This document shows, piece after piece, positions 11,575-23,565 of a stretch of 64,000 nt of DNA. Both the position numbers and the translations under genes were made by a program. How positions within the stretch are numbered: position 1 is the first letter of the stretch; every line of letters starts with the position of its first letter. This DNA is from Rotaria sordida (lineage: Eukaryota > Rotifera > Eurotatoria > Philodinida > Philodinidae): assembly GCA_905250125.1 (NCBI GenBank), contig CAJNOL010000049.1, forward strand, positions 124,001 to 188,000, read 5' to 3'. The notes below the pieces were generated by a model. The model saw only the letters and a program-made list of their open reading frames with translations, had not been told where the DNA came from and searched no databases.

Positions 11575-13405
11575 GGAAAGACAATTCTGAGAAAAGAGAA
11601 CGAAGGACTTATTGAAGAACAGCGAGGGATGTATTCATAAGTTCAGATTCATCGAAGAGTGACTTCAATAACTTTTTTCTTGTCGAAAATTAGTTTTCTT
11701 TTTGAGACTTGAGTGAGAGCGGCTTGGAATGAAACGTTCGATATGATATTTGATTTTTTCTTGTCAAAAGTTTTTTGAGGCAGATGACTTGAAGTGGAGT
11801 CCCATAAATGTAGAATTCGAAGCGCTATCGCTTGATAATATCTTCAAGTTAAACAGCGGTTAGAGTGGGTTGGAGCTTATTTTACTAATACCTACATCTT
11901 TATATGTGTTCATTTGATTCGTCCTAATCGTTGATCTATAGCAAATTATTGAAAGAATGCTTTTTATACCACTTTACGGAGAAAAAAGTCTTCATTTTTA
12001 ATGTCGCAACTGATTTTGCGTTTTTCTCATAATAGAGTTTCTGATTTTGACATCTCTGTGCTTTTCAGATTTCTTCACCATTTAAAACACTAGAAAGCTG
12101 GGTTTGATACCAAAATGAAGGCACAAATTAGCTCTATAACTTAACAAAGCTAAATTTTTTGATTTTTCTTTTAATATTTATTAAAAACTAACCGTTTTGG
12201 GCCTACATCCTTTGGATTTTCTGTATTTTATCAGAGAAATTTTCTAGAAACACAAGCTGGAAGAAAACCGAAAAACCGATCCCTGTTAAATCATTGTAGC
12301 ATGACATCTTGGCTACATTATAATATCAGTCCGAAATTTCTAGCATTTGCAATGGCAGAGAAATTTGGAATGCACAGAAACCTAAACTTTGACCCATAAT
12401 CTTAAGCTAATTTTTCGTAGGCTCAATATGTCAAACTGAACTTTTTACTGTGTGATGCCTAGCTCGAGATACATCTCCACTAAAAATTTCATCAAGATTG
12501 AATAGTCGAAAAAGAAAATTCTTTTGTTGAGGCGAGGACTCCTCTTAATCTCGTCTTCATATCCAATAATTGTAATTCATATGTAATCCAACTGATGTCA
12601 GTTAAAATAGACTAGAAACAATCTATATGTAAGTTCTTTGTTTTCTTTCATCTATTTTAATTTAACTTTTACGCGCTTTAAATAAGATGTGTCATCAATT
12701 TTTGAGTGGCCTGAATAAAAAAAAGAAAAAAAAGTTTCTTTCAGGCCTCTAGTTTACTATTGTAACAAATGATAAATTTCAACATCACTGTTTTATTGTT
12801 TCCTATGTGATTACATTGATGAGATCGAACAACATCAGTATACGTTATCTTTATTGTTTTATTTTTTTGTTATTTTCGTCTTTTCTTTTTAAACGTGTTG
12901 AATATAATACATGAGAACTATTTTATTTTCAAAATTACTATGATATCTCGTACTAAAAAAATGATAGTCTTTTTGACAGTGTGACATTTTTTATTTATAA
13001 CCAGATGATGAAATTACTGCAGTTTAAAAAGAAAAAAAAGCATACAAATGAAATAAATATAGATATGACGACGGGAGGGGGTTCGACATGTATGATAAAT
13101 ACTACCTTGATTTACCTTTTCTTGATAGCTAGAAAGAAAAGAAAAAAAAAGTCCGACTTTAAAATTGTTGTTCGCATTTCTTATTAGAGATCAACAATGT
13201 TAAAGAGAAAAAGAAAAATGATAAATGAGTCATAGGTGACAATAAAAAAAACAGATAATAGCATTTGCTCTATATAGTTGTTTTTTGTCAGCCGCTTACT
13301 GAGTATACATCATACATCTTGATTTAAATATCGTTCTTTTTTCTTACTTATCTATAGAAAAATATATATATATATATTTATTAATTTTAGTTTAAATCGT
13401 CTAAA
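11575..13405. other. Intergenic DNA upstream of ABC transporter A
   Basis: No supported gene. Part of it (about 11850-12560) is less AT-rich and resembles degraded repeat sequence. The last few hundred bases before the ABC gene are strongly AT-rich and probably hold its promoter, but no element can be named. Confidence 0.4.
13380..13390 (+). promoter_or_regulatory. Splice acceptor before ABC transporter A start
   Basis: TTAATTTTAG ending at 13390, 15 bases before the ATG at 13406; a UTR-intron or spliced-leader acceptor. Confidence 0.4.
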
Positions 13406-16400
13406 TATGAGAAAAAATTTCAATGATCTAAATCATCAACAAGTATATCCTGATGATGGAATTATAGAACTTAATAATATTCCAACACATACTATAACTG
13501 ATGAAACACCTGAGGAATTTTTGTGTTGGTAGGTTTCATGATACTTATAATTATTCATTACTCTATTTTATTTTAGTTCTTCACTGAAAGAAGTTTTTAG
13601 AAAAAAGGATCATGAACATGATGAACAGAAAGGACCTGCAGAACTTGTCAGTTTTCTTGATCTTGTATGTTATCTATTTCATGTTTGAGACAAAAACTAA
13701 CATAGGATATATATATATATATATATATAGTTTCGTTTTACAACTCGAACAGAAGTTTTTTATATGATAATCGGCACTATTGCTGGTAAAAAGTTTTTCA
13801 TTAAGGTTATTTTTATTTTATTGAATATATTTATCTTATTATTTAGCTTTGGCTCATGGTGCTGCATTTCCTCTCAGTAAATTCTTAATTAAATAGATAA
13901 CAATAATTACATTCAAATATTTCTAGTGTTGCTTGTATTCGGAAATTTAACTGATATATTTACTGATCGAACATTCGACCTATGTAAAGTAAATCTTACA
14001 CAATATGAACAATTTTGTCCACCAGGCGTTGAACTTACTCCTGACAATTTTTTAAATGAAATTATGTATGATTTTATTTTCATTTTATAAATTTTTTTGT
14101 TCGATATTTTCTAATCTAGAAAATGTAATGTGACAGGAGTGAACGGAACAGGAAGTCCTGACTTTTTAGGAAAGATCCGTGAACAATCTATATGGCTTAC
14201 TAGTAAGTCTTTTTGTTTTATAAAAATAAAAAAAAGCAACGAAAAATATTTTTGTGAAATATGAGTATTGAAGTTTATATTATGAATCTTTATATTTTTC
14301 ATCATTTTCAGTTCTATGTTTTCAAGTATGTATCTAGATACTTCGCAGTATTACACGTTAAGTTAACATCTCACGTTCACGACTAAACATGCATATTCAT
14401 CGAATCCTTTTCACTACTAGTAAAAAAAAAGTTCTACCTTATTTGTCAATTTATTCTATACCAAAAAAAAGATCTTAACCAACTTTACTGTTTTTATATT
14501 TTCTTAATTTTAGTTATGGGATGTGCAACAATTGTACTAGGATATTTTCAAGTTTCTTTTTGGTCTATTGCATGTGAACGTCAAACACGTCGTCTTCGTG
14601 AAACATTTTTTCGATCAATACTTAGTAAAGAAATTGCTTATTTTGATATAAATAAAACTGGTCAACTTAGTACAAGATTGACTGAAGATGTTAATAAAGT
14701 ACATGATGGTACAGGTGATAAACTCGGATCGGCATTACAATTTTTTGCTGCTTTTCTTACTGGTCTTATACTTGGGTATATTAAACTGATTTATTTTCTA
14801 GAATTTTATTTTTTCAATTTAGATTCACACGAGGATGGAAATTAACACTTGTTATACTTTCTGTTAGTCCATTGCTTTTTGCTAGTGCAGTTGTTTTAAC
14901 AAGAGTATATAGACAAAAAAAAAAGAAAGTTTTGTTTTATTGAAAATTTTTTTTTGCTTCAATAGATAACAGCAACAATGACATCACAAGAATTGAAATC
15001 ATATGCAAAAGCTGGAGCTGTTGCTGAAGAAGTTTTAAGTAGTATACGAACTGTTTTTTCATATAATGGTGCAGCTTATGAATTGAAAAGGTAACAAATC
15101 ATAATTGATTAATTAAATATTTTTTTTCTTTTGTTTTATTTTAATAGATATGAAGAACATTTAAGATCAGCAAAATTAAGTGGTATTCGTAAAGGAGGAT
15201 TAAATGGAATTTTAATGGGTATTGTGTGGCTTTTGATCTTTTGTGTTTATGCTTTGGTATAATTGACTTTTATTTAATATATTAAAATATTTTCCTTTAT
15301 TGTTAGGGTTTTTGGTATGGAGCTAAACTTGTTCGTGACGAAGGATTTACAATTGGTGGAATTCTTATTGTAAAATTAATATTTAATTGAAATAATTTTA
15401 ACTTTTTTTAGTTCATATTTCTTATAGGTCTTTTTTTCAATTATTACAGCAGTATTTAGTCTTGGTCAAGCAGCTCCTCATCTTCAATCAGTTGCACAAG
15501 CTCGAGGTGCAGCTTATACATTATGGAATATAATTGATACAGTAGAAATAATTCATCTATTAACCTACAAATAAGAGTATCTCCTTTATTTAGCCATCAA
15601 GAATTAACATCAATGATCCTAATGGTTTTAAAAAAGAAGATTTAAATGGTGATATAAAATTTACTAATGTTCATTTTGCTTATCCATCTCGAATTGATGT
15701 TCCTGTTCTTAATGGACTTTCATTTACAGCTCAACGTGGTCAAACAACAGCACTTGTTGGTTCTTCTGGTTGTGGAAAAGTAAACATCTCAATTTAATAT
15801 CAACTTCTCACAAAAATAAATCATTTATTTTAGAGTACATGTATACAATTATTGCAAAGATTTTATGATCCAATTGATGGTTCTGTTGAAATTGATGATA
15901 TTCAAGTTAATCAATATAATCTTAGTTGGCTTCGAGAACATATTGGTGTTGTATCACAAGAACCAATTTTATTTCAAACAACAATTAAAGAAAATATACT
16001 TTTTGGAAAAATCAATGCAACACAAGATGAAATTATAACAGCAGCTAAAATGGCTAATGCACATGATTTTATAATGGAACTACCAGATAAATATGATACA
16101 CTTGTTGGTGAACGTGGTGCACAATTAAGTGGAGTATGAAATATTCTTTTCTTTATGTTTTCCTAATTTATTCATGAATTAATTTTTCTAGGGACAAAAA
16201 CAACGAATAGGTATAATGATTGTTAAATAAAAAGATAAGTCATTTATTTTTCTTATTGAATAATTTTTGAATAGCTATTGCTCGTGCACTTGTTCGTAAT
16301 CCTCGTATTCTTTTACTTGATGAAGCAACAGTAAGAAGAAATTAAATAAATCAATTTGATTGATTATAAGATTTAATATTGTAATGTTTTGTTATAGAGT

Positions 16401-19400
16401 GCTCTTGATAGAGAAAGTGAAAGTATTGTACAAGAAGCTCTTGATCGTGCATCGAAAGGACGTACAACAATTGTTATTGCACATCGTTTATCAACTATAG
16501 TAAATGCATCAAAAATAATTGTTCTTGATAAAGGATCAGTAATTGAAGAAGGTAAATATACTAAAAAATGAAAGAAAATATTAAAATAAATAATTATTTA
16601 AGGAAATCATAAAACATTAATGAATGCACGAAGTGTTTATTATGGTCTTGTTGAAGCACAAAATTTACGTATGAAGAATAATGATCAAAAGGAACTTGAA
16701 AATGATGAAGATGATGAAATATCTAGTATGAAAAAATGTTTTATTTTACTTCTTTCTCATATGAAAAGCTGAATTGAACTTATGAGGAATATTTTCTAAC
16801 TGATTGATTGTTTTTGAGTCGGAACTATATATATGCATCATGTAGACTCTAATGAGATTTGAATATGCTGAAAAGAATTTGAACTATTAGCTTATTGCTG
16901 CCGAGATATTGTATTTGTACAATATTTTTTAAGTTGATACCTTAACCTCCTTCAGAAAAACTGATTTTCGTATTTTGACTCGAAACTTTGCACAGCAACA
17001 AGACTTAACGAGAACAGTTCATCGTGAAAGTTTCACACCTTTTTTTTAACCAAAAGATCAGAAACTTTCACAATAATTTATTCTCGTTAAGGTCTATCGC
17101 TGTGCATAGTGTTTCGAATGGAAATACGAAAATCAGTTTTCCTGAAGGAGCCCAAGGCATCAACTTAAAAAATACTGTACAAATACAATATCTCGGCAGC
17201 AATAAGCTAATAGTCTAGACGGAAAAAAAACAATTAAGCAGTTAGAGAATTTTTCTCATTAGCTATATCCAGAAAATATCTGATAATATTTAATTGATTT
17301 TAGTCGATAATGAATTAAATCGATCTGTATTAATAAGTGATCACAATAAATCCTGTCATAATAAATCGATTGAAGAAGATCAAATAAATCAAAAAGGTGA
17401 TCAAATAGACGAATCTCAAGAGGTAAGTTCTTGTTAAAAATTAAAAGTTTTATCTACAATAACCTAATATTATACAAAAATCATAAACAAATAAGATATA
17501 TATTTGAAATAAAAAAAAATTTAGCATGTATCAGTTATTTAACTTCATTACAAATCCAAGAATGTTTCTTGCAAAAAAAATAATCATGTGTCAAACTCAT
17601 AAGAATCTATAAAACTCAATATTGAATTATTAATTTTGTGTTTTTGCTTCAAAAGAAGAACATAAACAATATTTAATATATGTAGCAATAAATAAAATTT
17701 TAAGCGAAATCATAATATAATTACTTTCTCTAAAAAAACTTTTTTTCAACATGCAATATAGTTTTAAAATTAATTCAAAAATAAGTTTTTCCATATGTAT
17801 ATATATGTTAACATCTTTGATTATTATTAGTATAACTTTCTTTTTGTTTAAGACAGTTGCACTTCTTAAACAAGAAGATTATTCTTCTGATCATGTAATT
17901 ATTCAAATAAATATATTTATTTTTATATTCTATGCTTATTTTTCACAATAACATTGTTGATATCTGCCATTAATTCTTGCTTTTAAAGTCTGACTCTTTA
18001 TGTTTGAAACTATAATAACCTTAGTTATATTCATATACTTTATATTTATTTTTGTTTTTTCTAATCTATTATTAGTATTCTGGACGTTCACCATTTTTCG
18101 CAGTACTTCGAATGAATAGTCCTGAATGGTTTTATATTATATTGGCTTGTCTTGCTTGTATTTGTAATGGAGGTTAGAATGATACTTTTTTTTGTTTTTG
18201 TTTTTGTTCTGTTTATTTCGATATTTTTATTTTATCTTAGGTGTTCAACCAATATTTGGTATTATTTTAAGTAAAGTGATTGCAGTAAGTTAAATTTTTC
18301 TTTTGTTTACAAAAATAAAAATTACTTTTAAAGGTATTTGAAGAATGTGATCCACACATACAAGAAAAACGTGTATTAATTTATGTTTTATTTTTTATTG
18401 GTATTGGTTTGATTACATTATTTACAATGTTTTTACAAGTAAATATTAATTAAATTTATTTTTAATTAAATTCTTCTTTAGAGTTTTCTTTTTGCAATAT
18501 CGGGTGAAACATTAACACAACGTCTTCGTGCTAAAATCTTTCAAACTTTATTACGACAAGAAATTACTTATTTTGATCGACCAGAAAATAATACAGGTGC
18601 TTTATGTACACGTCTTGCAACTGAAGCTTCAGATGTTCAAGGAGTAAGATTTTCTTTTTTTTCGAAATTTAAAAAAAAAAGAATAATTCTTTTTGTTATT
18701 TTTTAGGCTACCGGTATTCGAATTGGAACAATGTTACAAAATATATCAAATCTTGGTGTTGGAATTATTTTAGCATTTATTTATGGTTGGTCATTAACAT
18801 TAATTATGTTAGCTTTTGTACCATTTATGATTATTGCTGGATTTTTACAAATGTATCTATTGACTGGATTTACAACTAAAGTATGTTTAAAAGAATTTGA
18901 AATGAAAATTTGTCTACCGTTTATGTTATAGGATAAAAAAGTTTTAGAAAATGCTGGAAAGGTTTGTTATGAAGATGATTACAGAAAAGAAAAATGTTTA
19001 TTGTCATTAAATTAAATAGATTACGGTTGAAAGTATATCAAATATTCGAACAGTAGCACAATTAACAAAAGAAAAACATTTTGGTGATGAGTATTGTAAA
19101 ATACTTGATGTTTGCTTTAAGTAAATACAAAGAAAAATTTGTTTACTTTTAAATATTAATTTGTTTTTTTTTTCGTGTTTTTAGAAATAGTATTAGACGA
19201 GCACATATATTTGGTTTATTATTTGGTTTTACTGATGCGGTAGAGTTTTATTTTTTATTTGATTATTTTAAAATAAATCATATTCTATTAAGATAATGTT
19301 CTTTGCAATGGCAGCTCTATTTTCTTTTGGAGCTTGGAGAGTTGAACAAGGTGCAATGACGTAAGTTATTATTCTTATTTTTTTCAAACAAATTAAACAA

Positions 19401-21282
19401 AATTCTTATTTCCCTAGTTTTGAAAATGTTATGCTGTAAGTATATAAAATATTTTTTGAATAAAAATTAAATTGCTTGTATGTAATTTAGTATACTTAAT
19501 TGTATACTTTTTGGTGCAATGGCTGTAAGTCAATTTCATAGAAATGAATATATTTGAATTTTAGTTTTTTCGTTTGATAAAGGTTGGTCAAACATCGTCA
19601 ATGGCACCGGATTATTCAAAAGCAATTGTATGTTAGAATTGTTGGTTTTTTTTGTAACGAGATGAGAAAGATGAGCGTTTTTAATAATCTAGAGTTCATC
19701 GAAAAACATTTTGATTTTATTTCAACGTGTGCCTAAAATTGATAATTGTTCAAATACTGGAAAAATATTGGTAATAAAAGAAAGTTTTCTACAAACAAAT
19801 CATTTATTTTAATTTGTTCTATAAAAAGGAAAATTTTGATGGTGAAATTGATTTAAAAGATTTGGAATTTTATTATCCAAATCGACGAGAAGTACAAGTT
19901 TTAAAAAATTTTAATTTAACAATTCGACCTCGTATACAACAATCCTTTCTTTTTCTTTTTCGAAAAATTTAAATTTCATTTAAATTTAGATAAACAAATT
20001 GCTCTAGTTGGTTCATCTGGTTGTGGAAAAAGTACAATTATTCAATTACTTGAACATTTTTATGATCCAACAGGTGGACAAATAGTAAGTTAAAAATATA
20101 AAAACATCAAACAAGGAGATTTATCTTAGCAATGTCTTCTTACAAAAATAAAAGTATTATTTAACTCTCAGCAGTGTTCAGACTTCCGAAAAAGGAAATT
20201 TCGGAAGTTTCGGAGCTCTCAAGCATTTGTGTTCTGAATTGCACGTTACTTCCTAAAAATGATGTAATTTCCGAAATTTCTGAAATTTTCGCAATTATGT
20301 ACTTACAGAAATTTCTGAAATTACAGAAATTGCTAAAATTTCTGAAATTTCCGATATGTCTAAGAACTTTTGATTTGCACTGCTATATAGTTATCGATCT
20401 GATGGAAATTTCAAAAATTTGGGTAATTTCCTTTTTTGGAAATCTGAACATACCTCTTAACTCTTTCCTTACGAGATTTTTACAAAGATTACAAAAAAAA
20501 AATATGAATTTGCTCATAGAAGGAATAAAATGCATATATCTGGTTGAGACATTTTTTAATGTTCATTGAAAAAAATTAATTAAAAGAAGAAAAAATTATA
20601 TTTTAGTTAATTAATCAAAATGAATTATCAAGTTTAAATCTTCAATGGTGGAGAAGTCAAATTGGTTTTGTTAGTCAAGAACCAGTTTTATTTAATTCAA
20701 CAATTAGAGAAAATATTGCTTATGGTGATACAACTAGAATAGTATCTATGAAAGAAATTGAACAAGCAGCTAAAAATGCTAATATTCATCATTTTATTAC
20801 AACTTTACCAAAACAATATGAAACAAATGTTGGTGCAAGAGGTACACAATTATCTGGCGGTCAAAAACAACGAATTGGTATGAAATAGATGAAACTTTTC
20901 TAGAAGAAAATAAAAATAAATTTATTTTTGTTTTTTTGTGTTTAATTTTAGCTATTGCTCGAGCACTTATTCGAAATCCAAAAGTCTTATTACTCGATGA
21001 AGCAACAGTAAGTATTAAATAGATGATCATATATTTATTAATTGATATCTAAATTGATTTTAGAGTGCACTTGATACAGAAAATGAACGTATAGTACAAG
21101 AAGCACTTGATGAAGCATCAAAAGGTCGTACAACTATTGTTATTGCTCATCGTTTATCAACAATACAAAACTCTGATCGTATATGTGTTGTTCGTCGTGG
21201 TCATATTGTTGAATCTGGTAAACATGATGAATTATTGGCACGCAAAGGATATTATTATCGTTTAGCACAAGCAAAGAAATGA
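13406..21282 (+). CDS. ABCB1-like: P-glycoprotein-type ABC transporter (copy A)
   Basis: Full-size ABCB exporter, TMD1-NBD1-linker-TMD2-NBD2, roughly 1,250-1,300 residues in about thirty exons. It is expected in the plasma membrane, pumping amphipathic compounds with ATP. A charged N-terminus precedes TMD1, which begins at [22 protein letters not shown]1 shows Walker [10 protein letters not shown] (codons at 15759-15779, split by a 54-bp intron), Q-loop VSQEP, signature LSGGQKQR (split by an intron at 16134), Walker [13 protein letters not shown] and H-loop IAHRLS. NBD2 has an unbroken [34 protein letters not shown] and IAHRLS, so both sites look catalytic. The acidic linker (about 16660-17420) differs from copy B and is interrupted by a foldback element in an intron. 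AATAAA at 21363. Reading frame continues through all exons checked; no disabling change seen. Confidence 0.9.
16880..17217. mobile_element. Long hairpin (foldback) element in linker intron of copy A
   Basis: Nearly the whole segment is a palindrome: arms of about 150 bp each side of a short T/A-rich loop near 17040-17060. The outer ends read ACTATTAGCTTATTGCTGCC and its reverse complement. Match between arms is roughly 85 percent. It lies in an intron of ABC copy A (between the exon ending near 16724 and the one starting near 17304) and has no counterpart in copy B. Confidence 0.75.
20169..20456. mobile_element. hAT-like MITE with 8-bp target duplication
   Basis: A 288-bp insert in the intron after the NBD2 Walker A exon of ABC copy A. 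It is flanked by perfect TTAACTCT direct repeats (20161-20168 and 20457-20464). The paralogous intron of copy B has a single TTAACTCT at 30961-30968 with otherwise almost identical flanks, i.e. the empty site. Terminal repeats are imperfect: CAGCAGTGTTCAGACTTCC at the left and, inverted, GAGGTATGTTCAGATTTCC at the right. An 8-bp duplication and CAG-type end point to the hAT superfamily. The interior is rich in GAAATTTC units and codes for nothing credible. Confidence 0.85.
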
Positions 21283-22669
21283 CATTTTATCTATTAAAAA
21301 AAAAAGACATTTCCATATTAAAAAATTTTATTTTGCTCTTAGTTTTGTTCGTAACACTTGTGAATAAATGAAAAACAAAATTAAATATGAATAGGATTTT
21401 ATGAACAAAAGACAAGAAGAAGACAATAAAATGTACATAAAGCACGCATAAAAACAATGAGAAAAGCAATTGTTCATTTATCGTATTTCTTTCTTTGTAT
21501 AGGTTAAATATTGTGATGGACTATCTGATAGAAAAGAATAGAGATGGATGAAAAATTCAGCTCGAATCTCATACATTAACAACATTCTTATGTTTTATTT
21601 TGCACACATGACACTATTCAACTCTAACACAATGCAATTTTTCGATCATACACGAATAGAGAATGATGAGGCAAAATGAAATACTTATACGACCATAATC
21701 TGCTGGATTAAAAATATTATTTACAATAAGATATATATTTTATTCATTTGGATGTATGTATCAGACGAGAAATTGAAAACTAAGAAAAGAATGTGGACAG
21801 ACTTTCAACTAAACCACAGTATATTATAAATATATTATTATTTAGATAAATTGAATTTATCCTGGATTCTATATAAAAATCAAAGTGATAATTCTTTTGC
21901 ATTGTACATGATTCGGCTAATAAAATGGACAAAATAAAAAAAGAAAACAAAAAACAAGAATCAATAGACGAAAAGTATGCCGAAAAAAAAACAGCAAGGT
22001 TACCATCCTATGTATAGATAATTTTTATTTTATTGAATTGATAACAAGAATAGTTTAGGCTCGATGAAACTATATTTCCGTTTGTATTACCCACACTATT
22101 GTTATGGATATTCCTAATAAAACTATGGGTCGACATGTTCGGTTTTGTGATGGACTTTGGCTATCGAGACATTGAATCTGGAAGTTTCTCAACTATGACG
22201 AAGATTTACTTTGATGATGAAATTCAGTACGAAAATGTAGACACATGAAAAGTCTATATTCAGTTATAATGATAATATTTTCATTTCATCCTTAATACAA
22301 GATAAAAAGTATTGATAAATCGAATTACACTGCACTATAGTAACCATAAACGCAAAGCCTACATGCTATTTCAAAGAATATTGAAATGTCCCTGTCGTCG
22401 GTTCGTTTCACGGATAATAATCTAAATATAAGAGAGAACATGATGAATTATGAGTTTATTTTTGTGTATATTTGAAGCATGTCAAGAAAGGTGAAGTATT
22501 GTCGTAGGATCTTATAAAAAAAAGCTATATTTGATTGAAATATAAAAATTAACAATAAAACAATATTAGAAATTTGGCCAAACAAATGGTTAACTATTCT
22601 ATACAATTTATTTTCAATTTAAAGTAAATTTATGCTTTAGGGTCTGATTTAATTTGAGCGCTAAAAAGT

Positions 22670-22717
22670 GTCGTATCGAAGCTATACCGATCGATGAAGT
22701 TATAACTTCGATACGAC
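22670..22717. repeat. Short inverted repeat, 17-bp stems
   Basis: GTCGTATCGAAGCTATA at 22670-22686 faces TATAACTTCGATACGAC at 22701-22717: 16 of 17 positions pair around a 14-base loop. It sits in AT-rich spacer between the ABC genes; function unknown. Confidence 0.7.
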
Positions 22718-23542
22718 TTGTATATATTATTCGATGATTCATGCATGACTGCACAGTATCAATAAATTCACTCGAGGGAAATAACTGAGGAAAACAAGAA
22801 GAAAAGAATCTGAATCATGCAAAGGACATTGTTTCTATTTTCTTGTATCCAAGTCTATATTAAGAATAAAGAAAAAACAGATTCATATAACAGTTGTAAT
22901 TCGAGAAACAGATTCATTCTATTAAATAGAGACGAAAGAATAAGTGCTACTAACGATAGAATCAAAATAGAGAGAATATAGCTGCATCGACATATATTCG
23001 ATGTTGTTATAACTAAACGTCGTATTACTGCTTTTCGAATCAGTATGCATTCGAATATTTCTATGATTCTTCACATATTTTCTTTTCTCGTCTATCTATA
23101 GGTTGTTTTTCTTTTATTACATTGAATTAACTAACAAACAAATAATTAGAAATAGAATAATAATTTGAACCAAGTCGTTTTGTTTAGAATTCGTTAATCC
23201 TTTTATAAATGGAGCCGCTACATTCTTCATAATTTCAATTAAAGTTTAATTCATATTTAAAATGTGTTTTTCTCTATCTGTGTTTGTCCATTCATCAGAT
23301 GGCTTATTTATCTTCAATATATAGTAGAATGCGTGACCCACAGAAGGTGTAATTCTTTATAATTTATTGTTATTTTATCGTTATTGAAATTTATTTAGTT
23401 GGTATAGATATTAAATATTTCTTATAGAAGAGGTTAAATCTTTTGAAATTGATTGGATCTATTGAAATTATTTTTTAATGATGTTCTAAAAAAAAACATT
23501 AAAAGAATATATCCTAACAGTTGGAAAGTATCAATTCGATTG

Positions 23543-23552
23543 TATATTTTAG
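23543..23552 (+). promoter_or_regulatory. Splice acceptor before ABC transporter B start
   Basis: TATATTTTAG ending at 23552, 13 bases before the ATG at 23566; like the site in front of copy A. Confidence 0.4.
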
Positions 23553-23565
23553 TTTAATTATAACA

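Larger units (their letters stand above)
21283..23565. other. Intergenic DNA between the tandem ABC genes
   Basis: Holds the 3' end of copy A (AATAAA at 21363) and the upstream region of copy B. No supported coding frame. The one notable structure is a 17-bp-stem hairpin at 22670-22717. Confidence 0.5.

Noticed and set aside
17024..17218. 64-codon open frame in the linker intron of ABC copy A
   Set aside because: It is simply the right arm of the foldback element.
20174..20569. 131-codon open frame between NBD2 exons of ABC copy A
   Set aside because: It spans the hAT-like MITE; its Phe/Leu/Lys-rich repeats come from GAAATTTC units, and copy B lacks the segment.
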